Assembly (NCBI RefSeq): GCF_021462225.1
Contig: NC_061795.1
Location: 8,494,001-8,558,000, forward strand
From: Girardinichthys multiradiatus
Taxonomy: Eukaryota > Chordata > Actinopteri > Cyprinodontiformes > Goodeidae
DNA: 64,000 nt
Reading direction: 5' to 3'
Shown here: piece after piece, positions 10,936 to 20,901 of the stretch
How the letters are laid out: each line of letters opens with the position of its first letter
Position numbering within the stretch: the first letter of the stretch is position 1
Made by a program: the position numbers and the translations under genes
The notes under the pieces: model-generated
Databases searched by the model: none
Told to the model about the DNA's origin: nothing
The model's input: the letters and a program-made list of their open reading frames with translations, nothing else

Positions 10936-11268
10936 GGCTTCTTAAAGAGTGAGCGAGTTTCCCGAATGGTTCAAAGTGGTGGGTGCTCGGCCAATGACTT
11001 TCGTGAGGTTTTTAAGAAAAACATTGAGCGACGGGTCCGCAGCCTTCCGGAGATTGATGGCCTGAGTAAAGAGACCGTGCTGAGCTCCTGGATTACCAAG
11101 TATGATGCCATCTACCGTGGGGAGGAAGACCTGCGTCGCCAACCACAGCGGGCACACCTGAGTGCTGTGTCAGAACTCATCCTCAGTAAGGAGCAGCTGT
11201 ATGAGATGTTCCAGCAAATACTAGGCATCCGCAAGTTTGAGCACCAGCTGCTATATAATGCCTGTCAG
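10936..11268 (+). CDS. cadps2: CAPS/CADPS family secretion activator, internal exon (pre-C2 region)
   Basis: This exon encodes 111 residues of a calcium-dependent activator protein for secretion, a cytosolic factor that primes dense-core vesicles at the plasma membrane. A pyrimidine-rich acceptor (CTCCCTCTTAAACAG) precedes it and GTAAGT follows; both ends are phase 0. Diagnostic stretches are [49 protein letters not shown] and [43 protein letters not shown] and the [12 protein letters not shown] context read closer to CADPS2 than to CADPS. The paralogue call is by recognition only. The preceding exon is outside the window or hidden in the intron upstream. The first residue is Gly where vertebrate relatives usually have a hydrophobic residue. 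Confidence 0.93.
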
Positions 11269-11294
11269 GTAAGTGGATGGAGGACACACATGTA

Positions 11295-12543
11295 CAGGGG
11301 TTGGACAATGAAACTGAAACACCTGTCATTTTAGTGTGGGAGGTTACATGGCTAAATTGGACCAGCCTGGTAGCCAGTCTTCATTGATTGCACATTGCAC
11401 CTGTAAGAGCAGAGCGTGAAGGTTCAATTAGCAGGGTAAGAGCACAGTTTTGCTCAAAATATTGAAATGCACACAACATTATGGGTGACATACCAGAGTT
11501 CAAAAGAGGACAAATTGTTGGTGCACGTCTTGCTGGCGCATCTGTAACCAAGACAGCAAGTCTTTGTGATGTATCAAGAGCCACGGTATCCAGGGTAATG
11601 TCAGCATACCACCAAGAAGGACGAACCACATCCAACAGGATTAACTGTGGACGCAAGAGGAAGCTGTCTGAAAGGGAAGTTCGGGTGCTAACCCGGATTA
11701 TATCCAAAAAACATAAAACCATGGCTGCCCAAATCACGGCAGAATTAAATGTGCACCTCAACTCTCCTGTTTCCACCAGAACTGTGCGTTGAGAGCTCCA
11801 CAGGGTCAATATACATGGCCGGGCTGCTATAGCCAAACCTTTGGTCACTCATGCCAATGCCAAACGTTGGTTTCAATGGTGCAAGGAGCGCAAATCTTGG
11901 GCTGTGGACAATGTGAAACATGTATTGTTCTCTGATGAGTCCACCTTTACTGATTTCCCCACATCTGGGAGAGTTACAGTGTGGAGAAGCCCCAAAGAAG
12001 CGTACCACCCAGACTGTTGCATGCCCAAAGTGAAGCATGGGGGTGGATCAGTGATGGTTTGGGCTGCCATATCATTGCATTCCCTTGGCCCATTACTTGT
12101 GCTAGATGGGCGCATCACTGCCAAGGACTACCGAACCATTCTTGAGGACCATGTACATCCAATGGTTCAATCATTGTATCCTGAAGGTGGTGCACCAATA
12201 CACACAGCAAGACTAGTGAAAGATTGGTTTGATGAACATGAAAGTGAAGTTGAACATTTCCCATGGCCTGCACAGTCACCAGATCTAAATATTATTGAGC
12301 CACTTTGGGGTGTTTTGGAGGAGCGAGTCAGGAAACGTTTTCCTCCACCAGTATCACGTAGTGACCTGGCCACTATCCTGCAAGAAGAATGGCTTAAAAT
12401 CCTTCTGACCACTGTGCAAGACTTGTATATGTTATTCCCAAGACGAATTGACATTGTATTGGCCGCAAAAGGAGGCCCTACACCATACTAATAAATTATT
12501 GTGGTCTAAAACCAGGTGTTTCAGTTTCGTTGTCCAACCCCTG
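11295..12543 (+). mobile_element. Tc1/mariner DD36E transposon copy 2
   Basis: A full 1249-bp element in the sense direction with respect to the host gene. CAGGGGTTGG opens it and CCAACCCCTG closes it. TA duplications lie at 11293-11294 and 12544-12545. It is the same length as copy 1 but has different internal lesions. Confidence 0.93.
11481..12491 (+). pseudogene. DD36E transposase with nonsense codon and loss of second catalytic Asp
   Basis: The reading frame from Met at 11481 is interrupted by a single TGA at 11790-11792, where the other copies have an Arg codon (TVRRELHR). It then continues in the same frame to the normal C-terminus GGPTPY. A second lesion is a 21-bp in-frame deletion near 12191, so PEGGAVYQDDNAP has become PEGGAP. 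The QDDN motif with the second catalytic Asp is gone. FSDES and NIIEPLW remain, and the KHGGGSV loop missing from copy 1 is intact here. The protein could not catalyse transposition even if the stop were read through. Confidence 0.92.
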
Positions 12544-12708
12544 TACATGCAAGAACTATTTGTATTAGAGATGCGTAATATATCGGCATTAACATTGGTA
12601 TCGGCCGATGTTAGTCAATTCTTAAATATCCTATCAGTTCCATAAATAAAACTGGGCTGATATTAATAACCGATGTTTATTTGTGTATATGTGTATATGT
12701 TAGGGCTG

Positions 12709-13864
12709 AAACAATTTCTCAAATAACTTGAGTACCCCAATTTATAAAATTCCTCAAGGCAAATTATCTGCATTGAGGCTTCGTTAAATTATCTTTTACT
12801 ATTCTTAATGTGTTCTGCCTGGATAGATATTTGTGTTGCGCAATTCTCTGACTTCCGCCAATGAGCTGTTGACCAGAGCTGACGCATGGACGCTAAGGGA
12901 TACCAGCAGCGAGGGAAAAGACTCGCCGCTAAGAAAGTGTGGGGTCACTTTAAACTAAACAGAAAAGAAAACAGTGCAGTTCTTGCACTGCAAGATAGAT
13001 TTGGCATTTCATAACAGCGCATCCTCGATGCTGCAACACCTCAGCAGGAAACATCTGGCATATACATTGGACTCACTTGTTGGGAGCTACGTAGCTCCCA
13101 TCAGGTGATGTTTATTTTCCCTTTGCAATCTGTGATCGTTAGTGCAGCATCTGGCATGTTATACATGTACAAGGAAATACATTTAGGCAAACGTTATGTA
13201 CTCGCTGATTAAGAAGAGTAATTACATTATTTGTAGTGACTATCTTGCAAGAAGAAAAGAACACGAAGCACTACTGCTAGTGTCCGACATAATTGAAGAT
13301 AAAAGCACAGCAACAGATGAACGGCTTGAGCTAAAAACCGTTTATTTGTTGATGTGCTTCAGCGTTCATTTATGTAATAGTGAATATTGCTAGTAAAAAA
13401 ATTGTTTTAGTCATTAGCATGGTTTTCCTTTTTATGACTGGCACCAAACTTCTGCTTTGGAAGCTGTCATTCGCCTTTATTTTCTATAAGTGTAGTATTT
13501 GTTTACAGCTCACAGTCAAAATTAAATTTTTGCAAACACTGGACCGGAATAATAATAATATAGTCTTAATTAAAACATGAATAAACATTTGATATTTACA
13601 ATAACTCAACAAAATTCAGTTCTTTGTAGCCAAATTTCTAAACTCAAACCTATTAACTTACCTAATTGCTAATATTACAATGATCACATTTACTTTTGTA
13701 ATCTGTAAAAACAATATGCAAGATTTAGATTCTTTTAAATTCTTGTTAATGCAACCTTGATCCTCACATGTATACAGAAATAAATCAAGTAATTGAAGCT
13801 TCGAATGCAATAATCACTTATTTACTTGAATACTCGATTACTAAAAAAATTGTTTTCAACAGCC
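12709..13864 (+). mobile_element. hAT transposon, internally deleted
   Basis: It begins AGGGCTGAAACAATTTCTC with ACTTGAGTAC following, and ends TACTCGATTACT through CAACAGCCC. The terminal repeats are thus AGGGCTG-type, with subterminal CTCGA-like words at both ends. Flanking octamers TATATGTT and TACATGTG agree at 6 of 8 positions, consistent with a decayed 8-bp hAT target duplication. Only the N-terminal part of a transposase gene is recognisable inside. Confidence 0.6.
12885..13108 (+). pseudogene. BED zinc-finger start of a hAT transposase, frameshifted
   Basis: One frame gives KKVWGHFKLN, the opening of a BED finger. After a one-base shift near 12970 a second frame gives FLHCKIDLAFHN followed by MLQHLSRKHLAYTLD, the remaining Cys and the H-x4-H part of the same finger. 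The first Cys of the C-x2-C pair is replaced by Phe. The frame ends at TGA near 13106, and no dimerisation (hATC) or catalytic region follows. BED fingers bind the transposon ends in hAT proteins; this one is inactive. Confidence 0.65.
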
Positions 13865-14319
13865 CTACATGTGATAGTGATGCACCACAGGATTGTGGGA
13901 TGTTTAACTGAAGCAGTTAAGCAATGTCAGGGGTGAGGTCATTTTTTCATTGTGGAAAAAGTAGGGAATTATATATCATTCCTGTAAATATCAGTTATTG
14001 GCCATACACCAGTATTAATGTCGGATATCTTTTTCTTCCACAGTATTCACAATGCGTTTCGGACTCTAGTAAAAGTAATGGAAAAGACAAATTATGTTAT
14101 GTAATGGTGGCAGAGGTTGTAGAAAGGTTTTACCTAAATCTACAATATCAAGGTAGTCAAACTGAGGCTTGTAACCTTGAAATGTGTTTCTGGGTCAAAC
14201 ACACATGAATCAGATAGTTGAATTAGCTCCTCAGCATGCATTCAAGTTCTACTGAGCTCTGCTAATGATTTAATTATTTGACTCAATAATTTGACTTGAT
14301 AATTGTGTCAATGTCTTCA

Positions 14320-14530
14320 TGCAGACACTCATACCTAGGGGCAGTTTTGCAAGACCTGTTAACCTAACAGTCATGTTTCTAGACTGTTGGAGGAAGCTGG
14401 AGAATCTAAAGAAAACCCACACATCCATTGGGAGAACATGCACACTAAATGCAGAAAGACCCCAGGCCAGGATTCAAACCCAGGATCTCATTCCTGCAAG
14501 GTAACAGTGCTACCACCTGCCCTACCTTGC
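14320..14530 (-). repeat. tRNA-derived SINE-like dispersed repeat
   Basis: On the minus strand the head reads GGTGGTAGCACTGTTACC, A-box-like. GGGTTTGAATCC follows (complement of 14470-14481), B-box-like, and then the body with ATGTTCTCCCAATGG and CTTCCTCCAACAGTCTAG. The same body is found at 58600-58890. This is a familiar fish SINE-type repeat. It is a diverged copy, not a tRNA gene. Confidence 0.65.
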
Positions 14531-14639
14531 AGTCTCTATTTACGCCCGAGCAGCTAAGCGCTGCGAGGGTCTATTGTAATTGAAGTGTTTATTATTATTC
14601 TCCTAGCAAATGAATTGGCTTTTTGGAGGCCTTAACATA

Positions 14640-16160
14640 TTCAAAACATCACCAAACTTAACTGAAGATGTCTCCCATATGACATTTAAGTATTTTAATG
14701 GAATTGAAAGTGGGCGTGGCCTAATGGCTCTATAGCTCCCACTAAAGTGAGATAGGCCAATTGGTAAGTCCTAGAGATTTGAAATTTGGTACATCATGAA
14801 AAAAAGTCTCCTGGAAGTATGCCCTAAAACCAACAGGAAGTCGACCATTTTGGGTCAAAGGGTCATTTTGGCTGTTTTTGACTTTTCATCCATGTCGTAC
14901 TTTAACAAACTCCTAGGGAGTTTGAGCTATTTCTTCATATTTTTTCAATATGCACATAAGGCATGGGGGAATAAAAGCTTGGCCAAGCCTCAAATTCTGA
15001 CTACTCGCCGTAAAAGATGAAACTGTAATAACTTCAACACACAAGCTCACAGCAGCACTAAACGTTCTGTGCCTCATCTCAGACCAACATGCTCATTGGC
15101 TGAGATCAGTTGAGCCCTGCACACCTACAACAGGAAGTCCCCTATTCTTCCGGTTGGTGTCCTTCTGTTACACTCTGGAGTTTCAAGCACAGTGTGATCA
15201 CACAGAGCAAGGTGATGTTTAATCCTACTGGGAACACTTACTGTTGGCTGGACTCTGTGGGCGTGGCAAATTATGATGTCTTGCATTTGCATACGTTTTC
15301 CTCCAAATTGCACACGCATGGTACGATTTACTCCAAACTGAATATGGTTGACCTCTAGGAATCTTTAAACGCTTTATTTCCCTCATACATCATTGGATCA
15401 ACACCAAATTTGGCGTGCATCATCATGGACAATTGCTGAACAAGTTGGCATGGTCAATTGATGACATCATCTTAGCCCCGCCCATTTAGAACAGGAAGTC
15501 ACATGTTTCACAGGTGAATGTCCTTGTTCTACACTCTGACCCTTACATGTTACATCACAGAGAACAAGGTGATGTTGAGTACTTCTCTGAACAGTGACTA
15601 TTGACCAGACAGTATGGGTGTGGAGGGGTGCCGAATTTCAATGTCTCTCTATTGACATACGCTTGGCTCTAAATCACACATGCATGATTTGATCTGCTTC
15701 AAACTGGAGATGAATCATATTTGGTCACCTACAAACTGCTCTATTGGACTACATTGGAATTTAGATCTACAGCACCCCCTAGAATATTTAAATGGCCCCA
15801 CCCATTATGAACTTGTAGATGTCCTTCTTTGACACTCTAACTCTTACAGGTTTCATCACAAATAACTAGGTGATGTAGAGTCCTTTGGTTGCAGTTACTG
15901 TTGGCCAGACAGTGTGGGCGTGGCAAATTTGTATATCTCTCTGTTTGCATACATTTGGCTCCAAGTCAGAAATGCATTGTCTGATTTACTCCAAACTGAA
16001 TATGGATAATCATTGTCAACCCCCAAAGAGCTCAGTTGGATTATATTATAATTTAGATCAACAGCGCCACCTAGTAAATTAAAAATACTCTTCCTCATAC
16101 AACATCGGATCCACACCAAATTTTGTGTGCTTCATTGGTGAGGACTGCTCACTATATTGG
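14640..16160. repeat. Degenerate repeat array of roughly 300-360 bp units (left part)
   Basis: Similar blocks recur in direct orientation: ACAGGAAGTC, a CACTCTG block, AAGGTGATGT, GTGGGCGTGGCAAATT, CATACG/CATTTGGCTCC, CAAACTGAATATGG, and CACCAAATTTGG. The GTGGGCGTGG-type word occurs near 14713, 15254, 15614 and 15911. The third unit is interrupted by the LTR element and resumes at 24829 with GGCATGGT. No coding potential was found. The parent element is not known. Confidence 0.6.
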
Positions 16161-17632
16161 TGTTGGACCACTTGTTTGCTGAGTATTGGATTATCTGCCC
16201 GTTGTTGGACGTCACTGTGCCCCTCCAATGGCATCGGCCATTTTGTACCCAGGACAGCCCGCTCCTACATATCCCATCAAGCATTGCGACTGATATGACT
16301 GGGCGTCCCCAGTCTGACGTCACAGGATGCTATATAGGAGGCGCTCATGTTTGAAACACTGCCTTCAGCTGGAAACCGATCTGGTGATTGAAGCGCGTCA
16401 CTTTAAGAGAAGAACTCTGTCCAGAGTTTCATTCATTCTCTCTCGTTGGACAACAAACTATTCATAACTGAAGTTTTTGTACTAGGAAGGCCAGAGATTT
16501 CACTTTTGCCGATCGAAGACGTGAGTTAACACGTAACTGGAGACACGGAGTTTCGGAGAGACGAACCACTACCGTGTTTCATTTTCAAGTCGACTTTGAT
16601 GGTCAGATCATATTTTTCCTTTTTGTCAAGAAGACCAAAGGACAAAGACTGACTGTTCCCCTGAAGTTAATTGTGGACGCACAATTAACTCAACCCCACG
16701 ATTCCTCGCTCGAATTCCCTCGCTCAGGAAGAAGACGACACAAGTAAAATCCATTTCTTTTTTTAAATTTCTTTATTCAAGTCCTGGGCAGGGTCAGAGG
16801 TTGTAGAAGCAATCAGAATCGCTGGTTAGGATCTCATGTGTTCTGAATAATATGTGCATGTAACCTTGCTTGTTTGAAACTTTGATGTGTTATGTGATAT
16901 CGGGATCCGCTGTGTTCCCCAGAGCTGTCTGTGTTTACTATCTGAACGCAGGTGCGTTGCAAAACTGGACTGTTAAAACGACCTCATGGTAAAATTCTCC
17001 ATTTTACCTTTGTCTTCAATCTCACTGTGCTAGCTTGCCGCCAAAAGTTATCAATCCTTTGTTTCAGGAGTAAAGGGGGGAAGTTTTATGATCAGAAGAT
17101 CATAAAAGACACTCTAAGCTGCGCTCCAAACCCCCACCAGTCATCACCACACCCCCCTTTTCATATCTTCTCCTTTCCTCTGTTGTGCCATAAACTGCTG
17201 GTTGACTCAATACATACCCACTACCGTTTTGTTGATTTTGGTTTATTTAGATGTGTTTACCCCTGTGTATGTAGAATTTTGCATGTTGAGTAGGTGAAAA
17301 TTAATAAATATTCACATAGATAAAGAGAGAGCGTTTGGTGTTTCATTGTGTGCAAAAAGTGATGTGTCAGTCAAAATAAGGTTCAAGTTCCACACGTTTC
17401 GGCAGAAACGGTCGATTAAACAGTGACATCTCCGGCAATAGTTATTAACTATTACGGAGTATTTAACGGTTGTAATTGTCAGAGGCGTCGAGCCACAATT
17501 ACAACACCAGAAACCTCTCTGGTCTCGATTCGTAAATGAGGATTTATGGTTAAGAAATTGATTTTGTCAGATTATGATTTGTAATTATAATTATTGATCA
17601 AGATTATTCAATCAATAATCATACTCCCAACA
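16161..17632 (+). repeat. 5' LTR
   Basis: The LTR has 1472 bp with TG...CA ends. A TATA-like TATATAGG at 16331-16338 is a plausible U3 promoter about 170 bp from the start. ATTAATAAATATTC near 17299-17312 could serve as the poly(A) signal. It differs from the 3' LTR at roughly nine scattered positions, for example GTACT versus GGACT after a T run near 16478. Confidence 0.93.
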
Positions 17633-17634
17633 TA

Positions 17635-17652
17635 TGGCGTCCCTGGGTGGGC
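17635..17652 (+). promoter_or_regulatory. Primer binding site, complementary to tRNA-Asn 3' end
   Basis: Two bases after the LTR, TGGCGTCCCTGGGTGGGC is the complement of a CCA tail followed by the acceptor stem and T-arm start of vertebrate tRNA-Asn(GTT). All 18 bases match the tRNA sequence as I recall it. This would prime minus-strand cDNA synthesis. Confidence 0.8.
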
Positions 17653-18619
17653 CTTAAAAAGACAGACATCAAATCACTGTTGCACAGAATGAACAAACAG
17701 TTGTGATCTCCGTTAACTAGACGTTTATTGGGAGACTTGAGTTTCGCACAGAACGTTTGTGAATTAGGGGATTTCGATTAGGTTGTGCTCAGTTCTACTG
17801 CAAAGGATAACATTAGCTTTCAGAGGTGTTTGTTGTGGATGCAAGGTGAAAGTTGGTTTAACTTGTGGAAAAGTTAAAGTTAATTTCCAGTCGCCAGCCT
17901 GCTGCTGCAGCTGTAAAAACCTGCGCTGATAAGCAGCAGACCTGCCCCCAGTGTCCGCTGGGCGTAATTACAATTGTGACCAACATTCTCCCAGTCAGTT
18001 AGAGAACAACACCTACATCTGGTGGCCATTTAATAGATTACAGATTGCAGCTGGATTTCCCAAACCGCAGACCTGCACTCAGTACCATCTGGTGGTCACT
18101 AGTGCGAATTGCATTTCCTACGTTGATTTTTTTTTTAAATCACTCAATTCATTAACACAGGCAGATTATTCCATCACCTATGATCAAAAGGGCATAACTT
18201 AAAGTTGAAAGTTGAAGTTACAGATCATTCATTACCACTTTTGAAAAATGTTAAGCATTTTTGCTGGGTTTTTTTAGTGTGTGAAGCATGTTTTGACCTG
18301 ACTCATAAAACTAACTTAGTTGTTTAACAGGAAGGTAGGTGATTCATATTAGAGAACACTAACATTTATTTGAAGCTAAGAACAGCATTGAATGTTTAGT
18401 TTCGTTTCCCATTTTTAAAATTTTATTTTGAACTTGGTTTCTGGGTTATTTCAAAAAAAAAATTCTTTCCCTTTTTCTTTTTTTTTTTTTGCATGTTTGC
18501 TTGATTAACCCCATTAAAGCATAGACTTGGGTAAGCCACAGTTTGAACGGTCAAACCTGTGTGCCCATTTTAAGCAAACCCATACACCTGGAAGAGACAG
18601 GTATGAATCAGACAGCTAG

Positions 18620-18915
18620 CTGAATAGCTTAGCCTGTTGTGTGCAGCTAATTAAGTTTAGCAATCCTTAATCACTGAACAGCTTAGCCTGTTGTGTGCAG
18701 CTAATTAAGTTTAGCAATCCTTAATCACTGAACAGCTTAGCCTGTTGTGTGCAGCTAATTAAGTTTAGCAATCCTAATCACTGAACAGCTTAGCCTGTTG
18801 TGTGCAGCTAATTAAGTTTAGCCATCCCTAATCACTGAACAGCTTAGCCTGTTGTGTGCAGCTAATTAAGTTTAGCAATCCTTAATCACTGAATAGCTTA
18901 GCCTGTTGAATTGCT
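18620..18915 (+). repeat. 54-bp tandem repeat in the LTR element leader
   Basis: Five full copies of a unit beginning CTGAACAGCTTAGCCTGTTG start at 18620, 18674, 18728, 18781 and 18835. A partial sixth starts at 18889. The fourth start is one base early because of a one-base deletion. Copies are nearly identical. The array ends about 70 bp before the gag start. It could be a packaging or translation signal, or simple slippage. Confidence 0.92.
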
Positions 18916-18984
18916 GCTAATTTCTTTAGTGGTGGTTCACAAATAAACAGTTTGTGTGTTTGCATTGTGCATTTTGGGCCAAAG

Positions 18985-20901
18985 ATGGAGGGAACATCCC
19001 AGACTGCAGCTGGAGATGTGTGTATGGTGGAGGACCCCATAGGAATGCAGGCACAAGAGGTGATAGGGTCATTGATTCTGCTGTCCCCCGAGGAGCGTAA
19101 AGGCCTCAATGATTATGGCATTGAGCAATGTGAAGCCAGGATTCAGGAGTTGCTCCAAGTCATTAGAAACCCACCGAAGGACAGACGGGTCTCAGATGTG
19201 TTAGGACAGCTCACTCTGTTGTATCAGCGAAGGTTAATGTTGGAAGTTGACCAGCGCGTTAAACTGCAGTTCGAGCTGAATGATACGTTGCAGACGGTGG
19301 ATGTCCTTCGAGGGGAAATAACAGAAGTGGGAAATAGATTAGAAGCAATAGAGGGTAGCCATGCCACCCCGCCCCCCCTGGAAGAATGGGGGGACGAACC
19401 GAAACCCACCTCACAGGTTGAAACCTTTGGAGGTGAGCCACACCTGCGAAACCCTGAGAGAACTTGCAGGTCAGATCTGGAGGATGTAGAAGCTGCTCTC
19501 CAGAGATTACCTTTCCAGGCTCATGGGGTTCCCCAGACATCCACCGAGATAAGAACGGGGATAAGTAGTCAGAATAGGTTCAGTGGTGCGGTGCCCCGCC
19601 CCACTGCAATCAGCAGCCATGAATGGTACCTAGCTGGGGACCCAGCAGGTGTAAATAGTTCACGGTTCAGATGCGAGCAGCCGTCAAACGTGACTCGCAG
19701 TACGGTCCTCTACGATCCCTCACCTCCGCCACGGCGACAGGAGTGCCGCCCCTGGGATTCAGGTAGCTCCTACCGCCCTCAACCGCTGCCCAGGACCCGA
19801 GTCCGGGAAGCACAGGGCCCACAGTTATACCGGGAGCAGCCTCCACTGCCTCCTCCGAGGATGAGGCGTGATGCACCGATACCCTCTGAGTGCAACCGGA
19901 GTGAACTCTCCGATGATGACTCAGATGGGCCGGGACCAATCCCTGAAAGTGGATTGCGCACCCGCCAGCTTGAGTCCCTTGCTAAAGACATAGAGCGTTT
20001 CGACCCTAATAAGGCAGAATCAAACATTGATGATTACCTTAGGGAAGTGGAACGCTGTCTTCTAGATTTGTACTGCCCATCAGCACGGGAGAAACTGAAG
20101 CTCATCTGGAAGACAACGTCCAGGAGCGTCCATGTTTTCATGGAGAGCCTGACACCCGCAGTCCGAGACCGTTATTCAACCCTTTGCGAAGCTTTAAGGG
20201 AAGAATATTCTGTGTACACGGACCGGGCCTCAGCCACACTTGGGGCTTTCACGATCCAGCAAAAGAAAAGCGAAGCACCCAGGGAGTATTACCGGCGCTT
20301 GAGAGCCGTTTACTTCCAAGGACGCAATGCGCCAGGCATTGAGGAGGAACATGCTTTTAAATCCCTGTTCCTCCACAACCTTCATGAAAGTGTGCGATAC
20401 GAAGTTACTATGTATTGCAGGACCAAGGCCATGAGCATGCAAGAGATCCGCAAATATGCTCAGATGGCGTGGGAAACACGTGCTCGCCCGACCAAGGGAT
20501 CGGAGAGCGAAGCTAGGGTTTTACAGGTCCAGACTGAAAGAACCAGCCATGCATTTGAAGGTAAGGAAAGGCCTTCAACCAGAACCTATGCGAAGAACAG
20601 GTTCAGGGAACAACATAGGTTTGGTCAGCTGGACTGGGGGGGTGGTACTGAATACCAACCACAGTCAAAGTTGCCGGACCATTTCCGGTCAAACAGACGA
20701 CCTGACCATCACGTGAAGCCTAAAGGTAAACCTGATGGAAGAGGGTGGAACCCACATGCAGAAGGGATTATGGGGAAAGAGATGGAGGAGGCCCTGCGTA
20801 AGATGGTGATGGAAGCAGTGCGTCAGGCCACCATGCCCCCACAACCCTTGAAACAGGAAGCGGACCTAGTTAAACCAGACCCAAACTTCCCGTCAGCATG
20901 A
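18985..20901 (+). CDS. gag polyprotein of the LTR retrotransposon
   Basis: This structural protein should assemble the particle that packages element RNA. It has 638 codons from the Met at 18985, which has a strong context (AAAGATGG); an upstream in-frame Met at 18952 would add 11 residues. A coiled-coil-like segment lies around residues 70-130, and a Pro/Arg-rich stretch around 130-310. A helical capsid-like domain follows at about 327-505, with YLREVERCLLDL, REYYRRLRAVYFQGRN and AFKSLFLHNLHESVRY. The tail is basic and Gly/Arg-rich. No CCHC zinc knuckle is seen. The frame is fully open and ends at TGA, followed at once by CTAG and an in-frame pol ORF. Confidence 0.88.
   Translation: MEGTSQTAAGDVCMVEDPIGMQAQEVIGSLILLSPEERKGLNDYGIEQCEARIQELLQVIRNPPKDRRVSDVLGQLTLLYQRRLMLEVDQRVKLQFELNDTLQTVDVLRGEITEVGNRLEAIEGSHATPPPLEEWGDEPKPTSQVETFGGEPHLRNPERTCRSDLEDVEAALQRLPFQAHGVPQTSTEIRTGISSQNRFSGAVPRPTAISSHEWYLAGDPAGVNSSRFRCEQPSNVTRSTVLYDPSPPPRRQECRPWDSGSSYRPQPLPRTRVREAQGPQLYREQPPLPPPRMRRDAPIPSECNRSELSDDDSDGPGPIPESGLRTRQLESLAKDIERFDPNKAESNIDDYLREVERCLLDLYCPSAREKLKLIWKTTSRSVHVFMESLTPAVRDRYSTLCEALREEYSVYTDRASATLGAFTIQQKKSEAPREYYRRLRAVYFQGRNAPGIEEEHAFKSLFLHNLHESVRYEVTMYCRTKAMSMQEIRKYAQMAWETRARPTKGSESEARVLQVQTERTSHAFEGKERPSTRTYAKNRFREQHRFGQLDWGGGTEYQPQSKLPDHFRSNRRPDHHVKPKGKPDGRGWNPHAEGIMGKEMEEALRKMVMEAVRQATMPPQPLKQEADLVKPDPNFPSA

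Larger units (their letters stand above)
12566..14035. mobile_element. Inverted-repeat element split by a hAT insertion
   Basis: The left end reads ATATCGGCATTAACATTGG and TCGGCC. The right end near 13990-14030 reads, inverted, ATCCGACATTAATACTGG and TGGCC. These are imperfect terminal inverted repeats. The outer parts are only about 140 and 170 bp, because a separate hAT element occupies 12709-13864. Type uncertain, probably hAT-like. Confidence 0.45.

Noticed and set aside
17635..17652. A tRNA-Asn fragment
   Set aside because: Its position two bases after an LTR makes it a primer binding site.
18620..18915. CRISPR-like direct repeats
   Set aside because: Units are contiguous 54-bp tandem copies with no spacers, in a eukaryotic LTR element leader.
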